A stretch of DNA of 64,000 nt, taken from contig JAOYTL010000009.1 of NCBI GenBank assembly GCA_025846845.1, forward strand, positions 1 through 64,000. The letters are read 5' to 3'. How positions within the stretch are numbered: the first letter of the stretch is position 1; every line of letters starts with the position of its first letter. Origin of the DNA: Alloboseaceae bacterium BT-24-1. Its GTDB lineage: Bacteria; Pseudomonadota; Alphaproteobacteria; Rhizobiales; Beijerinckiaceae. This document shows, piece after piece, positions 8,930 to 17,795 of this stretch. The notes below the pieces were generated by a model, which saw only the letters and a list, made by a program, of their open reading frames with translations, searched no databases and was not told the DNA's origin. Made by a program: the position numbers and the translations under genes.

Positions 8930-9729
8930 GAGGATTTGGCGAACCTTCGGGCGAGGCTGACGAGCAGCATGAGGACCAGGGTCAATGCGATCAGCAGGGT
9001 CGAGACGGCGGCGACGACAGGCGTGAGATCTTGGCGCAGCGTGCCCCAGATCTTGACCGGCAAGGTCTGGAGCGACGGACTCGCCATGAAGATCGCGAGC
9101 ACGACCTCGTCCCAGGAGGCAAGGAAGGAGAAGATCGCGGCGGAGAACAGCCCGCTGGCTATGGCCGGCAACGTCACCCGCAGCACTGCTTCGAGCGGGG
9201 TCGCGCCGCACAGCACCGCGGCATCCTCGATCGACTTGTCGAAGCCTTCGAGCGCCGTGCCGATCGAGAGGATCGAGAATGGCAGCGCCACCACGAGATG
9301 GGCGAGCACGAACCCCGTCACGGTGCCGTCGAGACCAACGCGCAGATAGAAGGCGTAGAGCGCGACCGCCAGCACCACCACCGGCAGGATCATCGGGGTG
9401 AGGAAGAACGCCTTCAGCGCCTCGCGTCCGCGGAAGCGGCCTCGGACCAATCCGAAGGCCGCCAGCGTCCCGATCAGCACCGAGAGCAGCGCGACCACGA
9501 CGGCGATCTTGAAGCTGGTCCAGGCGGCGTCGAGCCAGCTTGGATCGGCGAAGAGCTCGTCATACCAGCGCAGCGTCCAGGACGGCGGCGGGAAGATCAG
9601 CCATTGCGACGAGCCGAAGGACAGCGCCGCAATGAACAGGATGGGCAGGAGCAGGAAGACCGCGGTCAGGATCGTGACCGCAAGGAGCACCCAGCGCCAC
9701 CAGCCGAGCTTGTCCCAGTGCAGCAACAT
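8926..9729 (-). CDS. ABC importer permease (PotC type)
   Basis: Inner-membrane permease of 267 aa with about six transmembrane helices. The EAA-type coupling loop (DAAVLCGATPLEAVLRVTLP, about residues 165-185) docks onto the ATPase. It is the second permease of the heterodimeric channel, one base from the preceding permease and overlapping the ATPase by four bases. Length and layout fit the PotC family. Confidence 0.92.
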   Translation of the reverse strand: MLLHWDKLGWWRWVLLAVTILTAVFLLLPILFIAALSFGSSQWLIFPPPSWTLRWYDELFADPSWLDAAWTSFKIAVVVALLSVLIGTLAAFGLVRGRFRGREALKAFFLTPMILPVVVLAVALYAFYLRVGLDGTVTGFVLAHLVVALPFSILSIGTALEGFDKSIEDAAVLCGATPLEAVLRVTLPAIASGLFSAAIFSFLASWDEVVLAIFMASPSLQTLPVKIWGTLRQDLTPVVAAVSTLLIALTLVLMLLVSLARRFAKSS

Positions 9730-9730
9730 G

Positions 9731-10603
9731 TCAGCGCCCTCCGAGGCCGGATGTGCCGAACAGCCTGAGCTGGAGGGTATAGAGCGAGAGAGTCACGCTC
9801 AGCAGGACCAGCGCCGCAGCGCCACCCATGCCCCAGTTCACCAGCGACTGGACGAACTGGGCGATGAGCTCGGCCAGCATCATGTTGGCCGTGCCGCCGA
9901 GCAGGGCTGGGGTGACGAAATAGCCGAGCGACATCACGAAGACCATCAGCCCGCCGACGGCGATGCCGGGCATGACGAGCGGCAGCAGCACGCGCCGGAA
10001 GGCCTGGGCGCGCGTCGCGCCGCATAGCGCCGCCGCCTGCAGGATGGCCGGGTCGATGCGGCGGATGACGCCATAGAGCGGCAGGATGACGAAGGGCAGC
10101 ATGATGTAGGTCATGCCAATGGTCACGCCCGTGAGGTTGTTCACGAGCGGCAAAGGCTGGTCGATGATCCCGAGGTCGATCAGCGTCCGGTTGATCACGC
10201 CCGTGCGCTGGAGCAGCACCATCCAGGCATAAGTGCGCGTGAGCAGGTTCGTCCACATCGAGAGCAGGAGCACGCCGAAGACCAGGCGCGACCAGATGGG
10301 CGGCATCAGTGCCAGCGCCCAGGCGGTCGGGAAGCCGATCAGCAGCGTCACCACTGTCACCACCGCCGATACGGTGAAAGTGTTGACGAGGATGCGGCTA
10401 TAGGTCGACGAGCCGAGCAGGGTGACGTAGTTGCTGAAGCCAGGCGCCGGCTCCAGCACGCTGCGCAGCAGCAGCGCCAGGACCGGCAGGGCGAAGAACA
10501 CGATCAGGAGCGACAAGGCCGGCAGAGCGAGCAGCAGCGAGGTTCGGCGCTGCCCTCGAGATGGCCCCACCAATGCGGTTGCTTGCGGCATGTGCGGCCT
10601 CAT
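9731..10603 (-). CDS. ABC importer permease (PotB type)
   Basis: Permease of 290 aa with a longer N-terminus, first transmembrane helix at about residues 20-45 and five more following. The EAA-like loop is QAAALCGATRAQAFRRVLLP. It pairs with the downstream PotC-type permease. It lies 27 bases downstream of the binding-protein gene in the same operon. Confidence 0.92.
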   Translation of the reverse strand: MRPHMPQATALVGPSRGQRRTSLLLALPALSLLIVFFALPVLALLLRSVLEPAPGFSNYVTLLGSSTYSRILVNTFTVSAVVTVVTLLIGFPTAWALALMPPIWSRLVFGVLLLSMWTNLLTRTYAWMVLLQRTGVINRTLIDLGIIDQPLPLVNNLTGVTIGMTYIMLPFVILPLYGVIRRIDPAILQAAALCGATRAQAFRRVLLPLVMPGIAVGGLMVFVMSLGYFVTPALLGGTANMMLAELIAQFVQSLVNWGMGGAAALVLLSVTLSLYTLQLRLFGTSGLGGR

Positions 10604-10630
10604 CGCCCCTGATCGTTCAAGCTGCCATGG

Positions 10631-11638
10631 TCACTTCGATTGCCAAGCGTACCAGCGCTCGGCAATCGCATCGCGGTTCTTGGCCCAATAGGCCATGTCG
10701 GCATTGATCTGCCTGGCCGTTTGCTTGTCCGGCAGGGTCTTGGCAATGTCCGGGCTCATCAGGGCCGCCGAATCGAGATTGGTCGGGGCATAGCCGGTCC
10801 TCGCGGCGAAATCGGCCTGGGCCGGCGCCGAGGTCGCGAAGGCGATGAACTCCATCGCCGCCTTCTTGTCCTTGACGCCCTTGGGCATGACCAGGCTGTC
10901 GGCGGCGGTGATGTTGCCGTCCCAGGACGCCTCGACCTTGATGCCGGTCTTCTCGATCGCCGTGATGCGCCCGTTCCAGAAGCTGCCGAAGGGTGTCTCG
11001 CCCGAAGCCAGGAGCTGCTGCGACTGCGCGCCACCGGTCCACCAGACGATGTCCTTCTTGATCGTGTCGAGCTTCTTGAAGGCCCGGTCGAGATCGAGCG
11101 GGTAAAGCTTGTCGGCCGCGATGCCGTCCGCGAGCAGGGCGGCCTCGATCACGCCCGGCGCTGACCATTTGTAGAAGGCGCGCTTGCCGGGAAATTTCTG
11201 GGTGTCGAAGACCTCGGCCCAGTTCTGCGGGCAGGTCTTAGCTGCCTCCTTGTTGCAGCCGATCACGAAGGAATAATAGAAGCTACCGACGGAGTAGTCC
11301 GTGACGAAGCGCGGATCGAGCTTCGACTTGTCGATGATGCTGAAGTCGAGCTTTTCTAGCAGCCCCTTCTCGCCGGCCTGCACCGCGTAGTCACCCTCGA
11401 CGTCGACGACGTCCCAGGTCGGCTTGCCAGCCTCGACCATCGCCTTGATCTTGCCGTAGTCGGTCGGGCCGTCCTGCAACACCTTGGTGCCGCTCTTCTC
11501 GGCGAACTTCCCGATCCAGGCGCTCGTCTGCGCGGCCTGCGTCGTTCCTCCCCATGAGGTGAAAACAATGTCGGCACGGGCCGGCGAAGCCAGCGCGAGC
11601 GCGGCGGCCAGAGCCGCCAGCGATACCTTCAGCGTCAT
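10631..11638 (-). CDS. Periplasmic substrate-binding protein (PotD/PotF-like)
   Basis: Extracytoplasmic binding protein (335 aa) with a Sec signal peptide (MTLKVSLAALAAALALASPARA, cleaved after ARA). The mature part has the family-1/6 polyamine-type features FTSWGGTTQAAQTSAW, WDVVDVEGDYA, and GYAPTNLDSAALM near the C-terminus. It delivers the ligand to the two permeases encoded downstream. The ligand is unknown: polyamine-, opine- or quaternary-amine-like compounds are typical for this family. Confidence 0.92.
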   Translation of the reverse strand: MTLKVSLAALAAALALASPARADIVFTSWGGTTQAAQTSAWIGKFAEKSGTKVLQDGPTDYGKIKAMVEAGKPTWDVVDVEGDYAVQAGEKGLLEKLDFSIIDKSKLDPRFVTDYSVGSFYYSFVIGCNKEAAKTCPQNWAEVFDTQKFPGKRAFYKWSAPGVIEAALLADGIAADKLYPLDLDRAFKKLDTIKKDIVWWTGGAQSQQLLASGETPFGSFWNGRITAIEKTGIKVEASWDGNITAADSLVMPKGVKDKKAAMEFIAFATSAPAQADFAARTGYAPTNLDSAALMSPDIAKTLPDKQTARQINADMAYWAKNRDAIAERWYAWQSK

Positions 11639-11683
11639 GTCCCTCTCCCTTTTCTCGTGTTCTGCTTCTTTACGTCCCTGCGC

Positions 11684-12010
11684 TCAGGCAGGTGGCTGCG
11701 GGCGCGGCGAGAACCGCGCCAACCTCATGATCTTGTTGTCGCCGGAGACGATCAGGTCGCGGATCTTCGGCAGGAAGGCCTGCCAGTCCGGATCGGCCTG
11801 GAGGCGAGCGCGGCGCGCCTCGCGCTCGTCTAGACTCGCATAGGCCCAGATGTGGACAATCTCGTTGAGCGGGCCGATCTCGGAATGGAGGTAGGCGACG
11901 AGCGTACCAAGATGGCGGGACTGGATGGCGATGCCTTCCTGCTCGACCGCGTCGAGATAAGCGGGAAGCGAACCGTTGCTGAGCCGATAGGTCCGGACCT
12001 CGTAGAACAT
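11684..12010 (-). CDS. NIPSNAP-family protein
   Basis: 108-residue ferredoxin-like protein. MFYEVRTYRLSNGSLPAYLDA at the start and GPLNEIVHIWAYASLDEREARRARL are characteristic of NIPSNAP domains. Bacterial members often sit in catabolic operons, and the exact role is undefined. The start at 12010 is chosen because the domain begins at this methionine. It lies between aldehyde dehydrogenase and the transporter genes, 10 bases after the former. Confidence 0.88.
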   Translation of the reverse strand: MFYEVRTYRLSNGSLPAYLDAVEQEGIAIQSRHLGTLVAYLHSEIGPLNEIVHIWAYASLDEREARRARLQADPDWQAFLPKIRDLIVSGDNKIMRLARFSPRPQPPA

Positions 12011-12020
12011 TGCCGCCCCC

Positions 12021-13493
12021 TCACCGCATGACGAAAGGGTCGGGGATGGGGGCGTCCGAGGTCCGCAGCCAGACCGTCTTCGTGCGCGTGTAGTCGAGTG
12101 CGGCGGCAAGACCGCCCTCGCGGCCATGACCGGAGAGCTTGGTGCCGCCGAATGGTGCGATCGGCGAAACGGTGCGGTAGGTGTTGACCCAGACGATGCC
12201 GGCGCGCAGCGCCCGGATCATCCGGTGCGCGCGCGTCAGGTTTTGCGTGAACAGGCCGGCCGCCAGGCCGAAGGCGGAGTCGTTGGCGAGCCTGACCGCC
12301 TCGTCTTCGCTCTCGAACGTCACGACCGAGAGCACCGGCCCGAAGAACTCATCGCGCAGGGCCGGCAGCGTCGCCGGATCGCAGCCGTCGCAATCGATGA
12401 TGGTCGGCTGGAAGAAATAACCGGGACCGTCGATGGTGTGGCCGCCCGCGACCACCTTCGCCCCCAGATCGACGGACCGTGCGAGCGTGCGCTCGATATG
12501 CTCGCGCTGGCGCAAGGTGCAGAGCGGGCCGATCTCGGTCGCCATGTCGAGCGGGCTGCCGATCCGCGCCGCAGTTGCCTTGGCCGAGAGTCGCGACAGG
12601 AACTCGTCCTTGACGCGCCGGTCGAGGATCAGTCGGGAGCCGGCAACGCAGCTCTGGCCGCTGGCTGCGAAGATGCCCGCGACCTGCGCATTGACGGCGC
12701 TGTCGAGATCGGCGTCGGCAAAAACGATGAAGGGCGACTTGCCGCCGAGTTCCAACGAGGTCGAGGCGAGGTTCTCAGCCGACTGTCTAACGATATGGCG
12801 CGCCGTCGAAGGCCCACCGGTGAAGGCGACATGGGCGATCTTTGGGTGTCTGGCGAGAGCCGCGCCGCAACTGGGGCCGAAGCCGGTCAGCACATTGACG
12901 ACGCCTGGCGGGACGCCGGCCTCGTCGACGAGCTTGGCGAATTCGAGCAACGGGCCCGGCCCGTCCTCGGATGCCTTGACGACGAGCGTGCAGCCCGCGG
13001 CGAGCGCGGGTCCGATCTTCACGGCGGCGAGGAAGAGCTGGCTGTTCCAGGGCACGATCGCAGCGACGACGCCGATCGGCTCGCGCCTAAGCCAGACATC
13101 CATGTCGGGCTTGTCGATCGGCAGCGTCGCGCCCTCGATCTTGTCGGCAAGCCCGGCATAATAGCGATAGTAGTCGGCGACATAGGCGATCTGGGCCGAG
13201 GTCTCGCGGATGATCTTGCCGGTATCGCGGGTCTCGATCTCGGCGAGGCGCTGTGCATTGGCCGCAACCAGATCAGCGAGGCGGTAAAGCAGGCTGCCGC
13301 GCTGCGTTGCGGTCATCGCAGCCCAAGGGCCGGAGTATAGCGCGCGCTCGGCTGCCGCGACGGCGCGGTCGACCTCCTCCTCGCGCGCTTCTGGCATCTC
13401 GGCCCAGGCCTGCGCGGTGGCCGGATCGAGGCTCTCGAAGCGGGCAGCTCCGTCCTCGAAGGCGCCGTCGATATAGGCCTGGAAGCGCCGCAT
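12021..13493 (-). CDS. NAD(P)-dependent aldehyde dehydrogenase
   Basis: 490-residue enzyme oxidising an aldehyde to the acid. The ALDH signature residues are present: Asn150 in VPWNSQ, Glu248 in LELGGKSP and nucleophile Cys282 in SGQSCVAGSR, plus the C-terminal PFGGTKLSGHGREGG. The ATG at 13493 follows the monooxygenase stop by five bases. In this operon it probably oxidises the aldehyde released by the luciferase-like monooxygenase. The precise substrate is not deducible; betaine-, hydroxymuconic- and general ALDHs look alike at this level. Confidence 0.93.
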   Translation of the reverse strand: MRRFQAYIDGAFEDGAARFESLDPATAQAWAEMPEAREEEVDRAVAAAERALYSGPWAAMTATQRGSLLYRLADLVAANAQRLAEIETRDTGKIIRETSAQIAYVADYYRYYAGLADKIEGATLPIDKPDMDVWLRREPIGVVAAIVPWNSQLFLAAVKIGPALAAGCTLVVKASEDGPGPLLEFAKLVDEAGVPPGVVNVLTGFGPSCGAALARHPKIAHVAFTGGPSTARHIVRQSAENLASTSLELGGKSPFIVFADADLDSAVNAQVAGIFAASGQSCVAGSRLILDRRVKDEFLSRLSAKATAARIGSPLDMATEIGPLCTLRQREHIERTLARSVDLGAKVVAGGHTIDGPGYFFQPTIIDCDGCDPATLPALRDEFFGPVLSVVTFESEDEAVRLANDSAFGLAAGLFTQNLTRAHRMIRALRAGIVWVNTYRTVSPIAPFGGTKLSGHGREGGLAAALDYTRTKTVWLRTSDAPIPDPFVMR

Positions 13494-13498
13494 CGCTC

Positions 13499-14539
13499 TC
13501 ACCCCACGAAGGCCGGCATGACATCGGCGATGAAACGCTCCAGCGACGCCTTCTTGCGCGCGAAGCTCATGCCCGTGTCGATCCACAGCGAGTATTCGTC
13601 GTAGCCCATCGCCTCGTAGGACTTCAGCCGGGCGATGACCTCCTCTGGCGTGCCGACCGGCAGGTTCGTGCGCATCACCTGCGGCGAGACGGCGGGATTG
13701 GCCGCGAGCTCCTCCTCGCTCAGCGGCGCGATCAGGGCCTGGCTGATCGGGCGCTCGTTCTTGAACCAGGCGAAGAAGTAATTGTAGTAGACGCTCATCT
13801 CGCGCGCCGCCTGGGCAAGATCGGCCTCGTCGGTCCCGACATAAGTGTGCGCCAGCAGCATGATCCGCGGACGCGGCATGTGGGGTGTCGCCGAACAGGC
13901 CGCATTGAACTTGCCGATCAGACTCTCGACCTCGGCATCGCCGTTCCAGAGTGGCGTGACCTGGACGTTGCAGCCATTGGCGACCGCGAATTCGTGGCTG
14001 TTCGGATCGCGCGCCGCGACCCAGAGCGGCGGATGCGGCTGCTGCAGCGGCTTGGGCGCCGAGGTCGTCTTGGGAAACTGGTAGAACTGGCCGTCATGCG
14101 TGTAGTCGCCGGCCCACAGCCCCTTGATTGCAGGGATAAGCTCGCGCATGCGCAAACCGGCGTTCCAGGCGTCGAGCCCCGGCAGCAGTCGCTCGTACTC
14201 GAAATTATAGGCACCGCGCGCGATGCCGATATCGAGCCGCCCATCGCAGATGATGTCGGTCATGGCCGCCTCACCGGCGAGCTTGATCGGGTGCCAGAAC
14301 GGCGCGATCACTGTTGAAGTGCCGAGCCGGACGTTCTTCGTGCGCCGCGCCAGATCGGCGAGATTGATGAACGGGTTCGGCGCGATGGTGAATTCCATCC
14401 CGTGATGCTCGCCGGTCCAGATCGCGACCATTCCGCCGCGATCGGCGATCTCGCAGAGGCGGCAGAATTCCTCATAGAGGGTCTTCTGATCCTGGTCGGG
14501 CGTCAGCCGCTCCATATGGACGAAGAGCGAGAACTTCAC
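13499..14539 (-). CDS. LLM-class flavin-dependent monooxygenase (luciferase-like)
   Basis: 346-residue TIM-barrel monooxygenase using reduced flavin supplied by a partner reductase. It begins MKFSLFVHMERL and has AIWTGEHHGMEF, the LGTSTVIAPFWHPIKLAGE segment and GRLDIGIARGAY, typical of bacterial-luciferase-like enzymes that cleave C-N, C-S or C-H bonds. The four-base overlap with the flavin reductase gene (ATGA) supports a two-component system. The reaction is presumed to start breakdown of the transported compound. Confidence 0.9.
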   Translation of the reverse strand: MKFSLFVHMERLTPDQDQKTLYEEFCRLCEIADRGGMVAIWTGEHHGMEFTIAPNPFINLADLARRTKNVRLGTSTVIAPFWHPIKLAGEAAMTDIICDGRLDIGIARGAYNFEYERLLPGLDAWNAGLRMRELIPAIKGLWAGDYTHDGQFYQFPKTTSAPKPLQQPHPPLWVAARDPNSHEFAVANGCNVQVTPLWNGDAEVESLIGKFNAACSATPHMPRPRIMLLAHTYVGTDEADLAQAAREMSVYYNYFFAWFKNERPISQALIAPLSEEELAANPAVSPQVMRTNLPVGTPEEVIARLKSYEAMGYDEYSLWIDTGMSFARKKASLERFIADVMPAFVG

Positions 14540-15477
14540 GGGACTGCCCCTCCCATCGACAGCGGATGGACCTGGCCGGCGATCTCGTTGCCGACATAGA
14601 CCCCGAAATTGCCGAGGCTGCGCTCGGCGGCGAAGCGGTGCAGGATGTCTGCCGTCTGCGGCGAACTCAGCCGTTCAGCCGGCAGCTCCTCAGGCGCGAA
14701 AAGCCTACCTCGTGGCTCGGGCCCGGCTTCGATCGAGGCCCTGTAGACGATGTGTTGGCGCCTGCTGCTGCGATCCCCGAAGACCGAGAACAGGAAGCCG
14801 ACCGAGGCTGGACCGCCGCAGATCTCCGTCAGGTGCCGCGCCAGCACCTCCGCCGGATTGCCCTCGGCAACCATGATGCCTGGCAGCGCCCAGCGGCCGT
14901 CCTGATCCTCGACCAGCAGGATCCGTCCGTCCTGCTCGGCGACCGCCGCAGCGTCCACCAAGCCACCCTGCCCCAGAGCCTGGGTCTGTGCTTCCAGCGC
15001 CGCCGCGAAATAACCGCCGCGCGCATAGCCCAGGCCGTTGCGACCGCTATTGCGAAAGCCTTCGACGCGCCCAAGCAGGATGGCGTGATCGCCAGCCTCG
15101 ACGACGCGCTCCATCGCACAGTCGAACCAGGCTGCAGCACCGTCGAAGACCGGCGAGCCGGCGGGGCCGCGCTGCCAGTCGACCGAGGCGAAGCGATCCT
15201 CGACCGGGCGCGCGAAGGTATTCGAGACGTCCTTTTGATCCTCGGCCAGCACATTGACGGCGAAGCCGGAAGCCGCGGTGACCGCGGCATAACTGCGCGA
15301 GGTTCTGGCAATGCAGACCAGCAGCAGCGGCGGCGACAGCGAGACCGACGCGAAGGAGTTGGCGGTGAAGCCGAGCGGCTTGCCATCCGCTCCAAAGGCC
15401 GTGACCACCGTGACGCCGGTCATGAAGGCGCCGAATGCATCCCGCAGCGCGCGCGGGTCGTCGATTCCGCTCGTCAT
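14536..15477 (-). CDS. Flavin reductase with C-terminal Nudix-like extension
   Basis: 313 aa. Residues about 1-165 form an FMN-binding split-barrel reductase (AFGAFMTGVTVVTAF, GFTANSFASVSLSPPLLLVC, then FAVNVLAEDQ), which supplies FMNH2 to the adjacent monooxygenase. Residues about 170-300 resemble a Nudix fold (RILLVEDQDGRWALPGIMV) but lack a canonical Nudix box, since the expected REXXEE is not conserved. Most two-component flavin reductases are about 170 residues, so the extension is notable. It overlaps the monooxygenase and hydrolase genes by four bases on each side. Confidence 0.88.
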   Translation of the reverse strand: MTSGIDDPRALRDAFGAFMTGVTVVTAFGADGKPLGFTANSFASVSLSPPLLLVCIARTSRSYAAVTAASGFAVNVLAEDQKDVSNTFARPVEDRFASVDWQRGPAGSPVFDGAAAWFDCAMERVVEAGDHAILLGRVEGFRNSGRNGLGYARGGYFAAALEAQTQALGQGGLVDAAAVAEQDGRILLVEDQDGRWALPGIMVAEGNPAEVLARHLTEICGGPASVGFLFSVFGDRSSRRQHIVYRASIEAGPEPRGRLFAPEELPAERLSSPQTADILHRFAAERSLGNFGVYVGNEIAGQVHPLSMGGAVP

Positions 15478-16274
15478 GCGGCCCTCCTTCCATCGAGCCA
15501 GGCCGCGAGAGCGGCGTTCACGAGATCGGGTGCTGTCAGGTTCACCATGTGGCGGTGACCTGCCACAATCACCGCCTCGCCATATGGCGCGGCCGCAGCC
15601 ATGGCGCGCGACATCTGCGGGGTCGAATTCGGGTCGTGCTCGCCAGTGAGGAACAGCGCCGGGCAGTTCACATCGGGCCAGGCGTCGGCATAGACGTCGT
15701 CGCCCTCGGCGAAGGCGGCATAGGCCGTGCCATAGCCTGCGACATCGACGCTGGCGAGCCAGTCGCGCACCAGTGCATAGGGTCCGCTGCCGACCTCCGA
15801 GGCCGAGAACCAGCGGGCCAGCGGCGCAGCGAGATCGACATGGCCTGCGTCGATCTCGCGCGAGCGGGCGATGACCGCGGCGCGAGCCTCCGGGCTACGC
15901 CGATAGACGCCGTTGATCAGCGCGACGCGGTCGATGCGCGCGCCATAGGTGGCGGCAGCACCCCCGGCGATCAGCGCGCCCATCGAATGCCCGGCGACCG
16001 CGACGCTGGTAAGGTTCAGATCGTCGAGGAAGCGACCGAACCACGCGACGAATTCCGGAAGCCGCGCGCCATACGGCAGACACTGGCTTCCACCATGGCC
16101 GGGCATGTCGATGGCAATGACGCGACGCAAACCGGAGAGCGCACGCAGTTGCGGCTCCCAGGCCTCGAGGCGCATGCCGACACCATGGATGAGGACCAGG
16201 GGCTCACCGCTGCCCGCCTCCTGATAGGTCGTGCCGTCGGCGGCCCTAGACCGCAGCAGGGTTGCTGACGTCAT
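15474..16274 (-). CDS. Alpha/beta-fold hydrolase
   Basis: 266-residue hydrolase. LVLIHGVGMRLEAWEPQL is the oxyanion-hole region, AVAGHSMGALIAGGAA carries the nucleophile serine, and the acid (EHDPN) and histidine (VIVAGHRHM) sites are in the expected order. It probably hydrolyses an ester, amide or enol-lactone intermediate. The ATG at 16274 overlaps the upstream gene by 29 bases. Confidence 0.9.
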   Translation of the reverse strand: MTSATLLRSRAADGTTYQEAGSGEPLVLIHGVGMRLEAWEPQLRALSGLRRVIAIDMPGHGGSQCLPYGARLPEFVAWFGRFLDDLNLTSVAVAGHSMGALIAGGAAATYGARIDRVALINGVYRRSPEARAAVIARSREIDAGHVDLAAPLARWFSASEVGSGPYALVRDWLASVDVAGYGTAYAAFAEGDDVYADAWPDVNCPALFLTGEHDPNSTPQMSRAMAAAAPYGEAVIVAGHRHMVNLTAPDLVNAALAAWLDGRRAA

Positions 16275-16848
16275 GACCCAGATCCTTGAGGTCCTGATAG
16301 CGGTCGCCGATCCGGTGATGCGGACGCCCGCCGACCGAAGCTCCGAGCGCAACGAGAATCTCGTCGGCGGCTGGCGCATCGGCGATGGCGGTCTGGATCG
16401 TCAGATAGTGCGAGCGCCTGCCCTCGTCGTTCTTATCCATCAGCGGGATCATCACCGGCGCATTGGCGGGACCGCGCGTATTGCAGAAGGCGAGATAGGA
16501 TTTGGCGCCGACGGCCGTGCGGTAGTAGTTGCCGAAGCGCAGTGTGTGGATCAGCGCTGAGGCATGCTCGACCTCGCCGTCGAGCCCGACCACCGCAGCC
16601 TTTCCGTAACCCTCGACGAGCTCGCCCGAGCCCACCGACTTCAGGATCATGCTGGTCAGCAGCTCGCCGAGCACCGGCGCGACTGCCTGGATTTCCGGCT
16701 TCAGATCCTCGACGAAGCCGCGGCCCGCCCAAGGGTTCTTGACCACGGCGATCGCCGCATGCAGCACCAGCGGCCTCGGGGCCGCCCTTCCGCCCTCGAT
16801 CAACGTCGTCTCGACGTGAAGCGATGTCTTGCGGATCTGAATACCCAT
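16246..16848 (-). CDS. Amino-acid-synthesis family protein (DUF1185-like)
   Basis: 200-residue protein beginning MGIQIRKTSLHVETTLIEGG, with VVKNPWAGRGFVEDLKPEIQ and NAPVMIPLMDKNDEGRRSHY. It matches the Amino_acid_synth family (PF06684), which often sits beside LLM monooxygenase/flavin reductase/ALDH genes in Proteobacteria; its biochemical role is not settled. It is the first gene of the operon, with the promoter-operator at 16869-16910 just upstream. Confidence 0.85.
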   Translation of the reverse strand: MGIQIRKTSLHVETTLIEGGRAAPRPLVLHAAIAVVKNPWAGRGFVEDLKPEIQAVAPVLGELLTSMILKSVGSGELVEGYGKAAVVGLDGEVEHASALIHTLRFGNYYRTAVGAKSYLAFCNTRGPANAPVMIPLMDKNDEGRRSHYLTIQTAIADAPAADEILVALGASVGGRPHHRIGDRYQDLKDLGHDVSNPAAV

Positions 16849-16868
16849 ATCTGAGCCAGCCTCAAAAA

Positions 16869-16910
16869 TTGGAATACGATATTATGGTATTCCAAAATAC
16901 AGGACGTCAA
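16869..16910 (-). promoter_or_regulatory. Promoter and palindromic operator of the ten-gene operon
   Basis: On the minus strand, -35 TTGACG (16905-16910) and -10 CATAAT (16881-16886) are separated by 18 bases. A perfect 9-bp inverted repeat, TTGGAATAC (16869-16877) and GTATTCCAA (16887-16895) with a 9-base spacer, covers the -10 box. Binding there would block RNA polymerase. Related motifs precede the TctC-like gene (23122-23150) and the GntR gene (24291-24301), so the GntR protein is the likely ligand-responsive repressor. Confidence 0.65.
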
Positions 16911-17007
16911 GCATCAAAATGACGACGCGCGGAAGCCATGATATTTCAATTGCTTATGTTGTGGCCCGTTTGAGCGACCGCAAATCGGCGGCGGTCCACA
17001 GCGCACT

Positions 17008-17667
17008 GTGTGGACTCCGGCTGACTTCCTCGATCTTGGAAGCCGGGACGCGGTCGATAAGACGCTGCAGCGGCTGGTCACGGGCAACATCCTGCGTCGG
17101 ATCGATCGCGGCCTTTATGATCGGCCAAATTTCAACAAGCTCACAAATCAGAAAAGCCCACCCGATCCGCGCAGCGTTATCGACGCCGTTGCACGCCGCG
17201 ATCAGATTCGCGTTCTGGTGGACGGGATGACGGCGGCCAACGATCTTGGTCTAACCGACGCCGTGCCAGCCAAGATTATCGTCCACACCGACGCGCGCTT
17301 GAAGCCGATTGCCCTCGGCAACCTCGAGATCACCTTCCGTCCCACAGCCGCCAGCAAGCTCCATTGGGCCGGTCGCCCGGCGATGCGTCTTGTCCAGGCG
17401 CTGCATTGGCTGCGCGACATGATCGAGCGAGAGGATGAGCGCGACGTGCTGCGTCAGCGGCTGCAGCGCTTACTAGACGACCCAGACCAGGGCGAGGGAC
17501 TTCGCGCGGATCTGGCCGAGGGCCTGTCGACGTTGCCCGCATGGATGCAGGTCCTGTTGAAACCCATGCTGAGCAGAAATCCGGTTGAGGCGATTGGCCG
17601 GCGCAGTCAGGAGACGTCGTCGCCCATCTCTTCGTTACCGCGAGATCCACAGGCGTCGCGTCGATGA
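17008..17667 (+). pseudogene. AbiEi-type antitoxin, degenerate copy
   Basis: The translation (WTPADFLDLGSRDAVDKTLQRL, then GMTAANDLGLTDAVPAKI) is clearly paralogous to the intact AbiEi at 45050-45718. The first 25-30 residues are out of frame here: the usual N-terminal winged-helix start lies in the frame opening at 16919 and shifts near 17000. The C-terminus diverges after MQVLLKPML. The toxin partner behind it is truncated, so the pair is probably dead, though the antitoxin core could still be made from the GTG at 17008. Confidence 0.7.
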
Positions 17668-17795
17668 AACCCGCCTACGATCAAGTCTTGAGCGCTGATG
17701 ACGAGACGCGGATGGGTCTCTTCTCCACCACGGCCCAGCGCCTGGGATCAACGCCGCAGAATGTCGAGAAAGACTTCCTACTCGCACCACGCTGA
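17664..17795 (+). pseudogene. AbiEii-type toxin, 43-residue N-terminal remnant
   Basis: The frame starts at ATG 17664, overlapping the antitoxin end. It reads MGLFSTTAQRLGSTPQNVEKDF, matching LFLTTANRLGTPIGNVEKDF of the intact toxin at 45715. It stops at 17793-17795, so the whole nucleotidyltransferase core (GGTSLSK and downstream) is missing. Confidence 0.7.

Noticed and set aside
7847..9349. Long plus-strand open frame of 500 codons
   Set aside because: It lies opposite the clearly homologous ABC ATPase and permease genes and its translation is a low-complexity shadow rich in Arg, Gln and His.
12126..13340. 404-codon plus-strand open frame
   Set aside because: Antisense to aldehyde dehydrogenase, whose catalytic residues are intact on the other strand.
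14566..15558. 330-codon plus-strand open frame
   Set aside because: Antisense to the flavin reductase gene; no recognisable motif, and typical of high-GC antisense frames.
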